Below are positions 1 to 7,425 of a DNA stretch of 64,000 bases, one piece after another. A model generated the notes under the pieces. It saw only the letters and a program-made list of their open reading frames with translations, was not told where the DNA came from and ran no database searches. Positions within the stretch are counted from its first letter, which is position 1, and each line of letters opens with the position of its first letter. The position numbers and the translations under genes were made by a program. This DNA is from Kitasatospora sp. MMS16-BH015 (lineage in GTDB: Bacteria > Actinomycetota > Actinomycetes > Streptomycetales > Streptomycetaceae), in assembly GCF_002943525.1 (NCBI RefSeq), contig NZ_CP025394.1, forward strand, positions 5,828,001 to 5,892,000, written 5' to 3'.

Positions 1-363
1 ACTGTCGAACGGGGCTGGCCAGAAGCATGACAATCACACCGGTGGAATGACAGGTCTCGGGCAAGAATTGGCAAAATCCCGCCAGCGAGCTGATGGAGTA
101 GGCGACCTGAAACGTCACCAGGAAACCGGACAAGTCGGGCATAACGACTCGTTGATCGAGAGTTTCCATCCGAACCGTGGCTGAATAGCCGTCGAATTCG
201 AGTAACGACGGTCGCTGGCTTGTACATTGCCGCAACATTGCGTATCCGGGAGGTGCGCCGCTGACCGGCTCCCGACGTTGGCGGAGGTCCGCCAACCCCG
301 GCCGCTTGTCCAGCATCGTGGACACCTGCTACCGCTTTCCGGCCGTCCGAGTACGGTGGGCGC
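1..363. other. Non-coding upstream region
   Basis: I see no convincing gene here. Open frames crossing it lack a Shine-Dalgarno sequence and do not show the third-position GC bias of the neighbours, and the stretch is visibly more AT-rich than the rest of the window. It probably carries the promoter of the MarR gene that follows; the only clear structure is the dyad at 277-296. Confidence 0.5.
277..296. promoter_or_regulatory. Perfect dyad upstream of the MarR gene
   Basis: GTTGGCGGA and its exact reverse complement TCCGCCAAC are separated by two bases. With a 2-nt centre it cannot form a hairpin loop, so a protein-binding site is more likely than a terminator. It lies 68 bp before the GTG of the MarR gene, and MarR proteins commonly bind dyads of this size in their own promoters. 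That it is this protein's operator is inference. Confidence 0.4.
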
Positions 364-879
364 GTGGCAAAGCCCCTCGCTCTCGACTTCGACCCGATCG
401 CCCGCGCCGACGAACTGTGGACCAGTCGCTGGGGCGGTGCGCCGGCGATGGCCGCCATCACCTCGGTGATGCGGGCCCACCAGATCCTGCTCTCCCGGGT
501 GGACGCCGTGGTCAAGCCGTACGGGCTCACCTTCGCCCGGTACGAGGCGCTCGTGCTGCTCACCTTCAGCCGCACCGGCGAGCTCTCGCTCTCCAAGATC
601 GGCGAGCGGCTGATGGTGCACCCCACCAGCGTCACCAACACCGTCGACCGCCTGGTCCGGGCCGGCCTGGTGGCCCGCCGCCCCAACCCCACCGACGGCC
701 GGGGCGTGCTCGCCTCGATCACCGACCGGGGGCGCGAGGTGGTCGAGCAGGCCACCCGCGAGCTGATGTCCATCGACTTCGGCCTGGAGGGCTACGGGCC
801 CGGGCAGTGCCAGGAGGTCTTCGAGCTGCTCCGGCCGCTGCGGGTGGACGCGGGGGACTTCAAGGACTCCGTGGAGTAG
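364..879 (+). CDS. MarR-family transcriptional regulator
   Basis: This 171-residue protein has the length of a MarR winged-helix repressor. After a 30-residue leader it shows the dimerisation helix (MRAHQILLSRVDAVVKPYG), the recognition region (LSLSKIGERLMVHPTSVTNTVDRL) and the wing with the diagnostic Asp-Gly-Arg (RRPNPTDGRG). These proteins act as cytoplasmic dimers that usually repress adjacent genes until a small ligand binds. The start is a GTG with a weak Shine-Dalgarno sequence; the frame has no better start nearby. A small membrane protein and icmA follow on the same strand, so a role in branched-chain acyl-CoA metabolism is possible but not shown. The ligand is unknown. Confidence 0.9.
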   Translation: MAKPLALDFDPIARADELWTSRWGGAPAMAAITSVMRAHQILLSRVDAVVKPYGLTFARYEALVLLTFSRTGELSLSKIGERLMVHPTSVTNTVDRLVRAGLVARRPNPTDGRGVLASITDRGREVVEQATRELMSIDFGLEGYGPGQCQEVFELLRPLRVDAGDFKDSVE

Positions 880-890
880 GGGGCGGACAG

Positions 891-911
891 AACCGCCCGA
901 AGCGGGCGGTT
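891..911 (+). other. 9-bp hairpin between the MarR and DUF3817 genes
   Basis: AACCGCCCG and CGGGCGGTT pair perfectly around AAG, in the 44-nt gap between the two genes and 12 nt before the next ATG. There is no T-run on the plus strand, so it could be a weak terminator or a structure limiting translation of the downstream gene, whose start lacks an obvious Shine-Dalgarno sequence. Confidence 0.4.
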
Positions 912-923
912 ACCCTCGATGGC

Positions 924-1256
924 ATGAAGCAGAGTGTGCTGACCCGGTACCGGGCGATGGCGTATGTCACGGGTGTCCTCCTGATCCTGCTCACCCTGGG
1001 TGTGATCGCCAAGTACGCGCTCGACATCTCGGGCGCGGCGGGCTTCACCACCGCCGTCGGCATCGCCCACGGGTGGCTCTACGTGGTCTACCTGGTGTTC
1101 GCCTTCGACCTGGGCACCAAGGCCAAGTGGCCGATGGGCAAGCTGGCCTGGGTGCTGCTGGCCGGCACCATCCCGACCGCCGCCTTCTTCGTCGAGCGCA
1201 AGGTCTCGCAGGACGTGGCCCCGCTGATCGAGGCCCCCGAGGCCGTCAGCGCCTGA
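924..1256 (+). CDS. Small integral membrane protein, DUF3817 family
   Basis: This 110-residue protein has three hydrophobic stretches, roughly residues 8-32, 42-63 and 73-90, joined by short loops, and a charged C-terminal tail. The sequence (YRAMAYVTGVLLILLTLG, HGWLYVVYLVFAFDLG) matches what I recall of DUF3817 proteins, common single-domain membrane proteins of actinobacteria with no established function. The ATG at 924 is chosen because the product then begins right before the first membrane helix, although an open frame continues upstream. It follows the MarR gene closely and precedes icmA, from which it is separated by about 140 nt containing two operator-like palindromes. Confidence 0.8.
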   Translation: MKQSVLTRYRAMAYVTGVLLILLTLGVIAKYALDISGAAGFTTAVGIAHGWLYVVYLVFAFDLGTKAKWPMGKLAWVLLAGTIPTAAFFVERKVSQDVAPLIEAPEAVSA

Positions 1257-1304
1257 CACCGTCGCGGCGGGTCTCCGTCGGCCCGCAGGTCGCCATCGAC
1301 ATTT

Positions 1305-1341
1305 ACTAGGACGTCCGAGTAGTTTGGTGGGACGTCCTAGT
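1305..1341. promoter_or_regulatory. Twin palindromic operators upstream of icmA
   Basis: Two near-perfect 16-bp palindromes share the core GGACGTCC: ACTAGGACGTCCGAGT at 1305-1320 and GGTGGGACGTCCTAGT at 1326-1341. Their centres are 21 bp apart, two helical turns, so two dimers would sit on the same face of the DNA. The pair ends 53 bp before the icmA start. The symmetry and spacing are seen directly; that they bind a regulator (the MarR protein or an unlinked TetR/AcrR type) is inference. Confidence 0.6.
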
Positions 1342-1394
1342 AGCTGTGTCGTCCCGCGATCCGGGGTGGCCGTACGGAGTGGAGTTCGGAGTCG

Positions 1395-3080
1395 ATGGAC
1401 GCCGAGGAGATCGAGGCCGGTCGCCGGCGCTGGCAGCAGCGGTACGACAAGGCCCGCAAGCGTGACGCGGACTTCACCACCCTGAGCGGCGACGAGGTCG
1501 CCCCCGTCTACGGCCCGCCCGCCGGGCAGCCGGTCGAGGGCTTCGAGCGGATCGGCTGGCCGGGCGAGTACCCGTACACCCGTGGCCTGCACCCCACCGG
1601 CTACCGCGGCCGGACGTGGACCATCCGGCAGTTCGCCGGCTTCGGCAACGCCCAGCAGACCAACGAGCGCTACAAGATGATCCTGGAGGCCGGCGGCGGC
1701 GGCCTCTCGGTCGCCTTCGACATGCCCACCCTGATGGGCTACGACTCCGACGAGCCCAAGTCGCTCGGCGAGGTCGGCCACTGCGGCGTGGCGATCGACT
1801 CGGCGGCCGACATGGAGGTGCTCTTCGACTCCATCCCGCTGGGCGAGGTCACCACCTCGATGACGATCAGCGGCCCGGCCGTGCCGATCTTCTGCATGTA
1901 CCTGGTCGCGGCCGAGCGCCAGGGCGTGGACCCCTCGGTGCTCAACGGCACGCTGCAGACGGACATCTTCAAGGAGTACATCGCGCAGAAGGAGTGGCTC
2001 TTCGCTCCCGAGCCGCACCTGCGCCTGATCGGCGACCTGATGGCCTACTGCGCCGAGGGCATCCCCGCGTACAAGCCGCTCTCGGTCTCCGGCTACCACA
2101 TCCGCGAGGCCGGGGCCACGGCCGCGCAGGAGCTCGCCTACACCCTCGCCGACGGCTTCGCGTACGTGGAGCTCGGCCTCTCCCGCGGTCTCGACGTGGA
2201 CGTCTTCGCGCCGGGCCTGTCCTTCTTCTTCGACGCGCACCTGGACTTCTTCGAGGAGATCGCCAAGTTCCGCGCCGCGCGCCGGATCTGGGCCCGCTGG
2301 ATGAAGGAGCGGTTCGGCGCCAAGACCGACAAGGCGCAGTGGCTCCGCTTCCACACCCAGACGGCCGGTGTCTCGCTCACCGCCCAGCAGCCCTACAACA
2401 ACGTGGTCCGCACGGCGGTGGAGGCCCTGTCGGCCGTCCTGGGCGGCACCAACTCGCTGCACACCAACGCGCTGGACGAGACGCTGGCCCTGCCCTCCGA
2501 GCAGGCCGCCGAGATCGCGCTGCGGACGCAGCAGGTGCTGATGGAGGAGACCGGCGTCGCCAACGTCGCCGACCCGCTGGGCGGCTCCTGGTACGTCGAG
2601 GCCCTCACCGACCGGATCGAGGCCCAGGCCGAGGAGATCTTCGCCAAGATCCTGGCCAAGGGCACCGAGGACCACCCGATCGGCCCGATGACCTCCGGCA
2701 TCCTGCGCGGCATCGAGGAGGGCTGGTTCACCGGTGAGATCGCCGAGGCCGCCTTCCAGTACCAGCAGTCCCTGGAGAAGGGCGAGAAGCGGGTCGTCGG
2801 CGTCAACTGCCACCCGCGCTCCGTCACCCCCGAGCTGGAGATCCTCCGCGTCTCCCACGAGGTCGAGAAGGAGCAGGTCCGCGTCCTGAAGGCCCGCAAG
2901 GCCGAGCGCGACGAGGCGGCCGTCCGGGCCGGCCTCGACGCGATGCTCGCCGCCGCCCGGGCGGGCGAGAACATGATCCCGCCGATGCTCGACGCGGTCC
3001 GCGCCGAGGCGACCCTCGGCGAGATCTGCAACGCGCTGCGGGACGAGTGGGGCATCTACCGGGAGATCCCCGCCTTCTAG
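1395..3080 (+). CDS. icmA: Isobutyryl-CoA mutase, large subunit (IcmA)
   Basis: This is the 561-residue substrate-binding chain of a coenzyme-B12-dependent acyl-CoA mutase, a TIM barrel without the cobalamin-binding domain, which IcmB provides. Two substrate-pocket residues decide the specificity. Position 80 is Phe (TIRQFAGFG) and position 198 is Gln (KEYIAQKEWLF), where methylmalonyl-CoA mutase has Tyr and Arg. Those are the IcmA identities and even the IcmA numbering. The enzyme interconverts isobutyryl-CoA and n-butyryl-CoA, linking valine breakdown to fatty acid and polyketide precursors. No icmB or meaB partner lies in this window. The ATG follows GGAGTTCGGAGTCG. Expression may be controlled through the two palindromes upstream. 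Confidence 0.95.
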   Translation: MDAEEIEAGRRRWQQRYDKARKRDADFTTLSGDEVAPVYGPPAGQPVEGFERIGWPGEYPYTRGLHPTGYRGRTWTIRQFAGFGNAQQTNERYKMILEAGGGGLSVAFDMPTLMGYDSDEPKSLGEVGHCGVAIDSAADMEVLFDSIPLGEVTTSMTISGPAVPIFCMYLVAAERQGVDPSVLNGTLQTDIFKEYIAQKEWLFAPEPHLRLIGDLMAYCAEGIPAYKPLSVSGYHIREAGATAAQELAYTLADGFAYVELGLSRGLDVDVFAPGLSFFFDAHLDFFEEIAKFRAARRIWARWMKERFGAKTDKAQWLRFHTQTAGVSLTAQQPYNNVVRTAVEALSAVLGGTNSLHTNALDETLALPSEQAAEIALRTQQVLMEETGVANVADPLGGSWYVEALTDRIEAQAEEIFAKILAKGTEDHPIGPMTSGILRGIEEGWFTGEIAEAAFQYQQSLEKGEKRVVGVNCHPRSVTPELEILRVSHEVEKEQVRVLKARKAERDEAAVRAGLDAMLAAARAGENMIPPMLDAVRAEATLGEICNALRDEWGIYREIPAF

Positions 3081-3095
3081 CCGACGGCAACCATG

Positions 3096-3171
3096 GGGGC
3101 GCGGGGAACTGCGCGAACGCGGGAGGCGACAGGCCGGTCACCTTCCGCACGCGCGCAGTTCCCCGCGCCCC
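3096..3171. repeat. Dispersed palindromic element, copy 1
   Basis: Two perfectly complementary 20-nt arms, GGGGCGCGGGGAACTGCGCG at 3096-3115 and its reverse complement at 3152-3171, enclose a 36-nt loop. The same arms occur at 29653-29722 with an unrelated loop. Both copies lie between convergent genes, so a bidirectional terminator role is plausible. Here the right arm lies inside the 3' end of the minus-strand histidine kinase gene. Confidence 0.85.
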
Positions 3172-4529
3172 TGATAGTGCAACTGCAGCAGAGTGCCTCC
3201 GCCAGGAGCGGTACCGGCCGTCAGGGTCATGCCGTGCGCTTTGGCGATCTGGCGGGCCATGGCGAGGCCGAGGCCGGAGCCGGGGAGGCTGCGGGCGGTG
3301 GTGGAGCGGTAGAAGCGGTCGAAGATGTGGGGGAGGTCTTCGGGGGTGATGCCGGGGCCGTGGTCGCGGATGGTGAGGGTGGTGGGGGTGAGGCGGATTT
3401 CGACGGGGCCGGTGGGCGGGCTGAATTTGGCGGCGTTGTCGAGGAGGTTGCCGATCAGGCGGGTGAGGCGGGCGGGGACGCCGGGGACGGTCGGGTCACC
3501 CGACGGTCGGTAGTGGAAGGTGATGGCGGGCCAGTGGCCGGCGGCGGTGTCGACGCAGTGGGCGACCAGGGGGGCGAGCGGGACGGGCTCGACCAGGGGT
3601 TGGGGCTCTTCGTCGCGGGCCAGCTCGATCAGGTCGTTGACCAGGCCGGTGATCTCGCGGAGTTGGCGGTGCAGGCCGGCGGTGGCGCGGACGCGCTGGG
3701 CCTCGGTCAACCGGTCGGCGCGGGAGAGGAGTTCGGCGTTGGTGCGCAGGGCCGTGAGCGGGGTGCGGAGCTCGTGCGAGGCGTCGGCGACCAGGCGCTT
3801 CTGGGCCGTCACGGAGGCCTCCAGGGCTTCCAGCATCACGTTGAACGCGCCTGCCAGGCGGGTGAGTTCGTCCTCGCTGCGGTCGGGCGGGAGGCTGATC
3901 CGGACGCCCGCGTCGCGGGTGGCGGCGATCCGTTCGGCGGTGGCCGTCAGGCGCGCGACGGGGGCCAGGCCGGCCCGGGCCACCGCGTAGCCGAGCAGGC
4001 CGGCGGCCAGGATGCCGAGGCCGGCCACCAGGGCCATCAACTCGCCCGCCTGGGTGACGCCTTGTCGGACGGTGTCGGAGCGCAGGGCGACCTGGACGGC
4101 CTGGCCGGGGGCGAAGGGGGTGGTGAGCATCCGGGCCGGATGGCCGGCCACGGTGATCTCGCTGTAGTAGCCGGAGCGTTGGCCGGCCGCGACCTCGCGG
4201 GTGGCCGGGGTGACGGGCAGCGGGTACGGGGTGCGCGGTTCGGCGGCGGGGGAGGCGGGGACGATCTGGGTGCAGGCGGGGGCCGCCAGGAAGCCGCACT
4301 CGCCGGACACCGTCTGCGGCGGCTCGCCGCGGTGCTGCTGCTTGGTGAGGGTGGCGTGCTGGGTCAGGTTGAGGTCGAGCTGGTGCACCAACTCGTAGCG
4401 GATGACGGTGAATCCGGCCGCGCAGATGCCGAGGGTGACCAGCGCGACGGCGGCCGAGGTGGCCAGGGCCAGCCGGGTGCGCAGCGGTCGGCGCCGCCGC
4501 CAGGCGGCGTGGGCACCACCCGCGCTCAC
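3138..4529 (-). CDS. Sensor histidine kinase, MprB/CseC type
   Basis: This 463-residue membrane kinase has TM1 at about 20-42, an extracytoplasmic sensor of about 120 residues with two cysteines in its middle (near 78 and 86), and TM2 at 163-186. These are followed by HAMP (about 187-240), an H-box with the phospho-acceptor His252 (DASHELRTPL), an N-box with Asn365 (NLLDNAAKF), the G1 motif DHGPGI and the G2 motif GSGLGLAMA. The GTG start overlaps the TGA of the response regulator (GTGA), so the pair is translationally coupled. The last dozen residues, after the natural-looking end LLQLHY, are encoded by one arm of a dispersed palindromic repeat and are probably not ancestral. The signal sensed is unknown. 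Confidence 0.92.
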   Translation of the reverse strand: MSAGGAHAAWRRRRPLRTRLALATSAAVALVTLGICAAGFTVIRYELVHQLDLNLTQHATLTKQQHRGEPPQTVSGECGFLAAPACTQIVPASPAAEPRTPYPLPVTPATREVAAGQRSGYYSEITVAGHPARMLTTPFAPGQAVQVALRSDTVRQGVTQAGELMALVAGLGILAAGLLGYAVARAGLAPVARLTATAERIAATRDAGVRISLPPDRSEDELTRLAGAFNVMLEALEASVTAQKRLVADASHELRTPLTALRTNAELLSRADRLTEAQRVRATAGLHRQLREITGLVNDLIELARDEEPQPLVEPVPLAPLVAHCVDTAAGHWPAITFHYRPSGDPTVPGVPARLTRLIGNLLDNAAKFSPPTGPVEIRLTPTTLTIRDHGPGITPEDLPHIFDRFYRSTTARSLPGSGLGLAMARQIAKAHGMTLTAGTAPGGGTLLQLHYQGRGELRACGR

Positions 4530-5212
4530 GCCGTGCCCAGGCGGTAGCCGACTCCGTGCACGGTGTGCACCAGCCTCGCCTCGCCGCCCGCTTCGAGCTT
4601 GCGGCGCAGGTAACCCACGTACACCGCCAGCGAGTTGGAGTCGGGGCCGAAGTCGGCGCCCCAGACCCGGGCCATGATGAGCTCGCGCGGCAGGGCCTGC
4701 TCGGGGTTGAGCAGCAGGAGTTCGAGCAGGGCGAACTCGGTGCGGGAGAACTCCAGCGGGCGGCTGCCGCGGCGGCCGGTGCGGCCCACCGGGTCGACGG
4801 TGAGGTCGGCGTAGCCGAGGGTGCCGTCCGGTTCGGCGGGGGCGGTGCGGCGGAGCAGGGCGCGCAGGCGGGCGGTGAGCTCGTCCAGGGCGAAGGGCTT
4901 GACCAGGTAGTCGTCGGCGCCCGCGTCCAGGCCGTCGACCCGGTCGCTGACCGAGTCGCGGGCGGTCAGCACCAGGATCGGCACCCGGTCGCCCAGGGCA
5001 CGGACGCGGCGGCAGAAGGCCAGGCCGTCCAGGGCGGGCATCATCACGTCGAGCACCACGGCGTCCGGCTGCCAGGCCGTCAGTGCGGCCAGCCCGGCCA
5101 GGCCGTCGGCCGCGCCGTGCACGGCGTACCCCTCGACGGCCAGGCCGTCCTCGACGGCGGCCCGCACCTCGGGGTCGTCGTCCACCACCAGCACCCTCGC
5201 ACGTGACGTCAT
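4526..5212 (-). CDS. OmpR/PhoB-family response regulator
   Basis: This 228-residue protein has an N-terminal receiver domain and a C-terminal winged-helix DNA-binding domain. The acidic pocket is Asp11-Asp13, the phospho-acceptor is Asp55 (VVLDVMMPALDG), and Lys105 sits in the conserved LVKPF. The effector domain ends with the typical VHTVHGVGYRL. It is the cognate partner of the histidine kinase whose start overlaps its stop codon. The ATG at 5212 gives the standard family N-terminus (MTSRARVLVVDDDP); the open frame runs much further upstream but is antisense to the next gene. It is transcribed divergently from the MurG-like gene across a 63-bp gap. Confidence 0.95.
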   Translation of the reverse strand: MTSRARVLVVDDDPEVRAAVEDGLAVEGYAVHGAADGLAGLAALTAWQPDAVVLDVMMPALDGLAFCRRVRALGDRVPILVLTARDSVSDRVDGLDAGADDYLVKPFALDELTARLRALLRRTAPAEPDGTLGYADLTVDPVGRTGRRGSRPLEFSRTEFALLELLLLNPEQALPRELIMARVWGADFGPDSNSLAVYVGYLRRKLEAGGEARLVHTVHGVGYRLGTA

Positions 5213-5275
5213 GCGGACAACCCTCTCAAACCGGGCTATTAGAACTCTCTTAGCTCGCCCGAAGAGGCTCGGCGC

Positions 5276-6424
5276 ATGACAGAGAACCGCTTGTCCGTGG
5301 TGATCGGCGCCGGTGGCACCGGGGGCCACATCTACCCGGGCCTGGCGCTCGCCGAGGCGCTGCGCCGGGCCGAGCCGGGGGCCGAGATCTCCTTCGTCGG
5401 CACCGAGCGCGGGCTGGAGACCCGGCTGATCCCGGAGGCGGGGTACCGGCTGCACACCGTCGACATGATCCCCTTCGACTCCTCGCTCGGCCTGCGCCGG
5501 TACACCCTGCCGGTGGCGCTGCTGCGCTCCGGCGCGCAGTGCAGGGAGATCCTGCGCGCGCAGGGCGCGCAGATCGCCGTGGGCATGGGCGGCTACCCCA
5601 GCGCGCCGGTGATCGTCGGGGCGCGGATGGCCGGGCTGCCCAGCGTGGTGCACGAGTCCAACGCGGTGCCCGGCCGGGCCAACCGCTTCGCGGCCCGGCT
5701 CACCCCGCACCTGGCGCTGGCCTTCGACCGCACCCGCGAGCACCTGCCGGCCGGCACCGGGGCCGAGACGGTGGGCATGCCGATGGTCGGCGCGGTGGCC
5801 AGCCTGGACCGGGCCGCGCTGCGGCCCGAGGCCCGGGCCCGGCTGGGGGTGGCCCCCGACGAGCACCTGGTGGTCTTCAACGGCGGCAGCCTGGGCGCGG
5901 CCCGGCTCACCGAGGCGGCGCTCGGCCTGGCCGAGCGCTGGCACCGCCGGCCGGACGTCCGGCTGCTGATCAAGACCGGCCCGGCCGCGCTGCCGGCGGC
6001 CCGGGAGCGGCTCGGCCGCTCGCCGGTGGCCACGGCGGTGGCCTACCTGGACCGGATGGACCTGGTCTACGCCGCCGCCGACCTGGTGGTCTGCCGGGCC
6101 GGCTCGGCCACCGTGGCCGAACTGGCCGGCACCGGGGTGCCCGCCGTGCTGGTGCCCTACCCGCACGCCCCGCACGACCACCAGACCCACAACGCCCGGG
6201 TGCTCTCCGACGCGGGCGCCGGGCTGCTGCTGCCCGACGGCGAGTGCACCGCCGAGCGCCTGGCCGCCCTGGTCGAGCCGCTGCTCGCCGACCCCCGCCG
6301 GCTCGACCTGATGAGCCGCGCGGCCGATCCGTCCACCCACGCCGAGGCGGCCGACCTGCTCGCGGCCAAGGTGCTGCGGGTGGCCGGCCGTGCATCCGCC
6401 TACGCCCCCAGGAGGGCCGCATGA
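5276..6424 (+). CDS. MurG-like UDP-GlcNAc glycosyltransferase (GT28 fold)
   Basis: This 382-residue GT-B glycosyltransferase resembles MurG, which adds GlcNAc to lipid I. It has the N-terminal glycine loop GAGGTGGHIYPGLALAEAL, the acceptor-side segment MGGYPSAP...HESNAVPG, and a nucleotide-sugar site with GGSLGA, CRAGSATVAELAGTGVP and a DHQTHNA segment in the position of the MurG DRQ/YWNA motif. The donor contacts used by MurG appear kept, so a UDP-HexNAc donor is likely. This is not the dcw-cluster murG, since no ftsW, murD or ftsQ is near. Its stop overlaps the start of a LegB-type dehydratase (ATGA), suggesting it transfers or prepares a modified amino sugar. The acceptor is unknown. Confidence 0.85.
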   Translation: MTENRLSVVIGAGGTGGHIYPGLALAEALRRAEPGAEISFVGTERGLETRLIPEAGYRLHTVDMIPFDSSLGLRRYTLPVALLRSGAQCREILRAQGAQIAVGMGGYPSAPVIVGARMAGLPSVVHESNAVPGRANRFAARLTPHLALAFDRTREHLPAGTGAETVGMPMVGAVASLDRAALRPEARARLGVAPDEHLVVFNGGSLGAARLTEAALGLAERWHRRPDVRLLIKTGPAALPAARERLGRSPVATAVAYLDRMDLVYAAADLVVCRAGSATVAELAGTGVPAVLVPYPHAPHDHQTHNARVLSDAGAGLLLPDGECTAERLAALVEPLLADPRRLDLMSRAADPSTHAEAADLLAAKVLRVAGRASAYAPRRAA

Positions 6425-7407
6425 ACACTCTGAACGGCACCCGAGTCCTCGTCACCGGCGCGGAGGGCTTCATCGGCTCGACGCTGGTCGACCTCCTCGT
6501 CGAGCGCGGCGCCCGGGTGCGCGCCCTCGTCCACTACAAGCCGTACGCCGAGCGCGGCCACCTGGCGAAGTACCTGGGCTCGGAGGAGGTCGAGATGGTG
6601 GCCGGGGACGTGCGCGACCCCGGGCGGGTGCAGGACGCCGTGGCCGGCTGCGACACCGTCTTCCATCTGGCCGCGCTGATCGGCATCCCGTACTCCTACC
6701 TGGCGCCCGAGGCGTACGTGCAGACCAACGTGGTCGGCACCCAGAACGTGGCGGCGGCCTGCCTGCGGGCCGGGGCCTCGCTGGTGCACACCTCCACCAG
6801 CGAGGTGTACGGCACCGCGATCACCGCGCCGATCACCGAGGCGCACCCGCTGCAGCCGCAGTCGCCCTACTCGGCCTCCAAGATCGGCGCCGACATGACG
6901 GCGCTCTCCTACTGGCACGCCTTCGAGCTGCCGGTCACCGTGGTGCGCCCGTTCAACACCTACGGGCCCCGGCAGTCGGCCCGGGCCGTCATCCCGACCA
7001 TCCTCTCCCAGCTGCACGCGGGCGCCGGGGAGATCCGGCTCGGCTCGCTCACCCCGACCCGGGACTTCACCTACGTCACCGACACCGCCGAGGGCTTCCT
7101 GGCGGCGGCACTCTCCCCGAAGGCGCGCGGCGAGGTGCTCAACCTGGGCACCGGCAGCGAGATCGCGATCGGCGAGCTCGCCGAGCAGCTGATCGCGGCG
7201 GCCGGCTCCACCGCCAAGGTGGTCCAGGACCCGTCCCGGCTGCGCCCGGGCGGCAGTGAGGTGGAGCGCCTGCTCTCGGACAACACCAAGGCTCGCGAGC
7301 TGACCGGCTGGCGGCCGAAGGTCTCGCTGACCGAGGGCCTGCGCGCCACCTCGGCCTGGGTCGCCGCCAACCTTGACGCCTTCGCCCCCGGCCGCTACCA
7401 GGTCTGA
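6421..7407 (+). CDS. NAD-dependent sugar-nucleotide 4,6-dehydratase, LegB-like
   Basis: This 328-residue extended short-chain dehydrogenase has the Rossmann motif TGAEGFIGS (12-20), an active-site Ser/Thr region (VHTSTSEVYG, 122-131) and the catalytic Tyr150-Lys154 pair (SPYSASKIGAD). Stretches such as FHLAALIGIPYSY and VRPFNTYGPRQSARAVIPTI are those I recall from LegB, the HexNAc 4,6-dehydratase that starts legionaminic acid synthesis. The expected product is a nucleotide-linked 4-keto-6-deoxy HexNAc. No aminotransferase, epimerase or sialic-acid synthase is nearby, so a full legionaminic pathway is not supported here. It is translationally coupled to the MurG-like gene by an ATGA overlap and converges on the TetR gene. 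Confidence 0.88.
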   Translation: MNTLNGTRVLVTGAEGFIGSTLVDLLVERGARVRALVHYKPYAERGHLAKYLGSEEVEMVAGDVRDPGRVQDAVAGCDTVFHLAALIGIPYSYLAPEAYVQTNVVGTQNVAAACLRAGASLVHTSTSEVYGTAITAPITEAHPLQPQSPYSASKIGADMTALSYWHAFELPVTVVRPFNTYGPRQSARAVIPTILSQLHAGAGEIRLGSLTPTRDFTYVTDTAEGFLAAALSPKARGEVLNLGTGSEIAIGELAEQLIAAAGSTAKVVQDPSRLRPGGSEVERLLSDNTKARELTGWRPKVSLTEGLRATSAWVAANLDAFAPGRYQV

Positions 7408-7425
7408 CCGGGGCTCAGGGGAGCC

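Noticed and set aside
792..2858. Long minus-strand open frame opposite the DUF3817 and icmA genes
   Set aside because: Its translation is Gly/Asp/Val/Arg-rich without family features; it is the antisense shadow of icmA, typical of high-GC DNA.
1395..3080. Methylmalonyl-CoA mutase assignment
   Set aside because: Phe80 and Gln198 replace the Tyr and Arg needed for methylmalonyl-CoA; they match isobutyryl-CoA mutase.
3093..4547. Plus-strand open frame opposite the histidine kinase
   Set aside because: Glycine-rich antisense translation; the minus strand encodes a full kinase with all motifs.
5213..6340. N-terminal extension of the response regulator frame to 6340
   Set aside because: The extension is antisense to the MurG-like gene; the ATG at 5212 gives the exact family N-terminus.
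5276..6424. Canonical murG of the dcw cell-division cluster
   Set aside because: None of the division and cell-wall genes normally adjoining murG is present.
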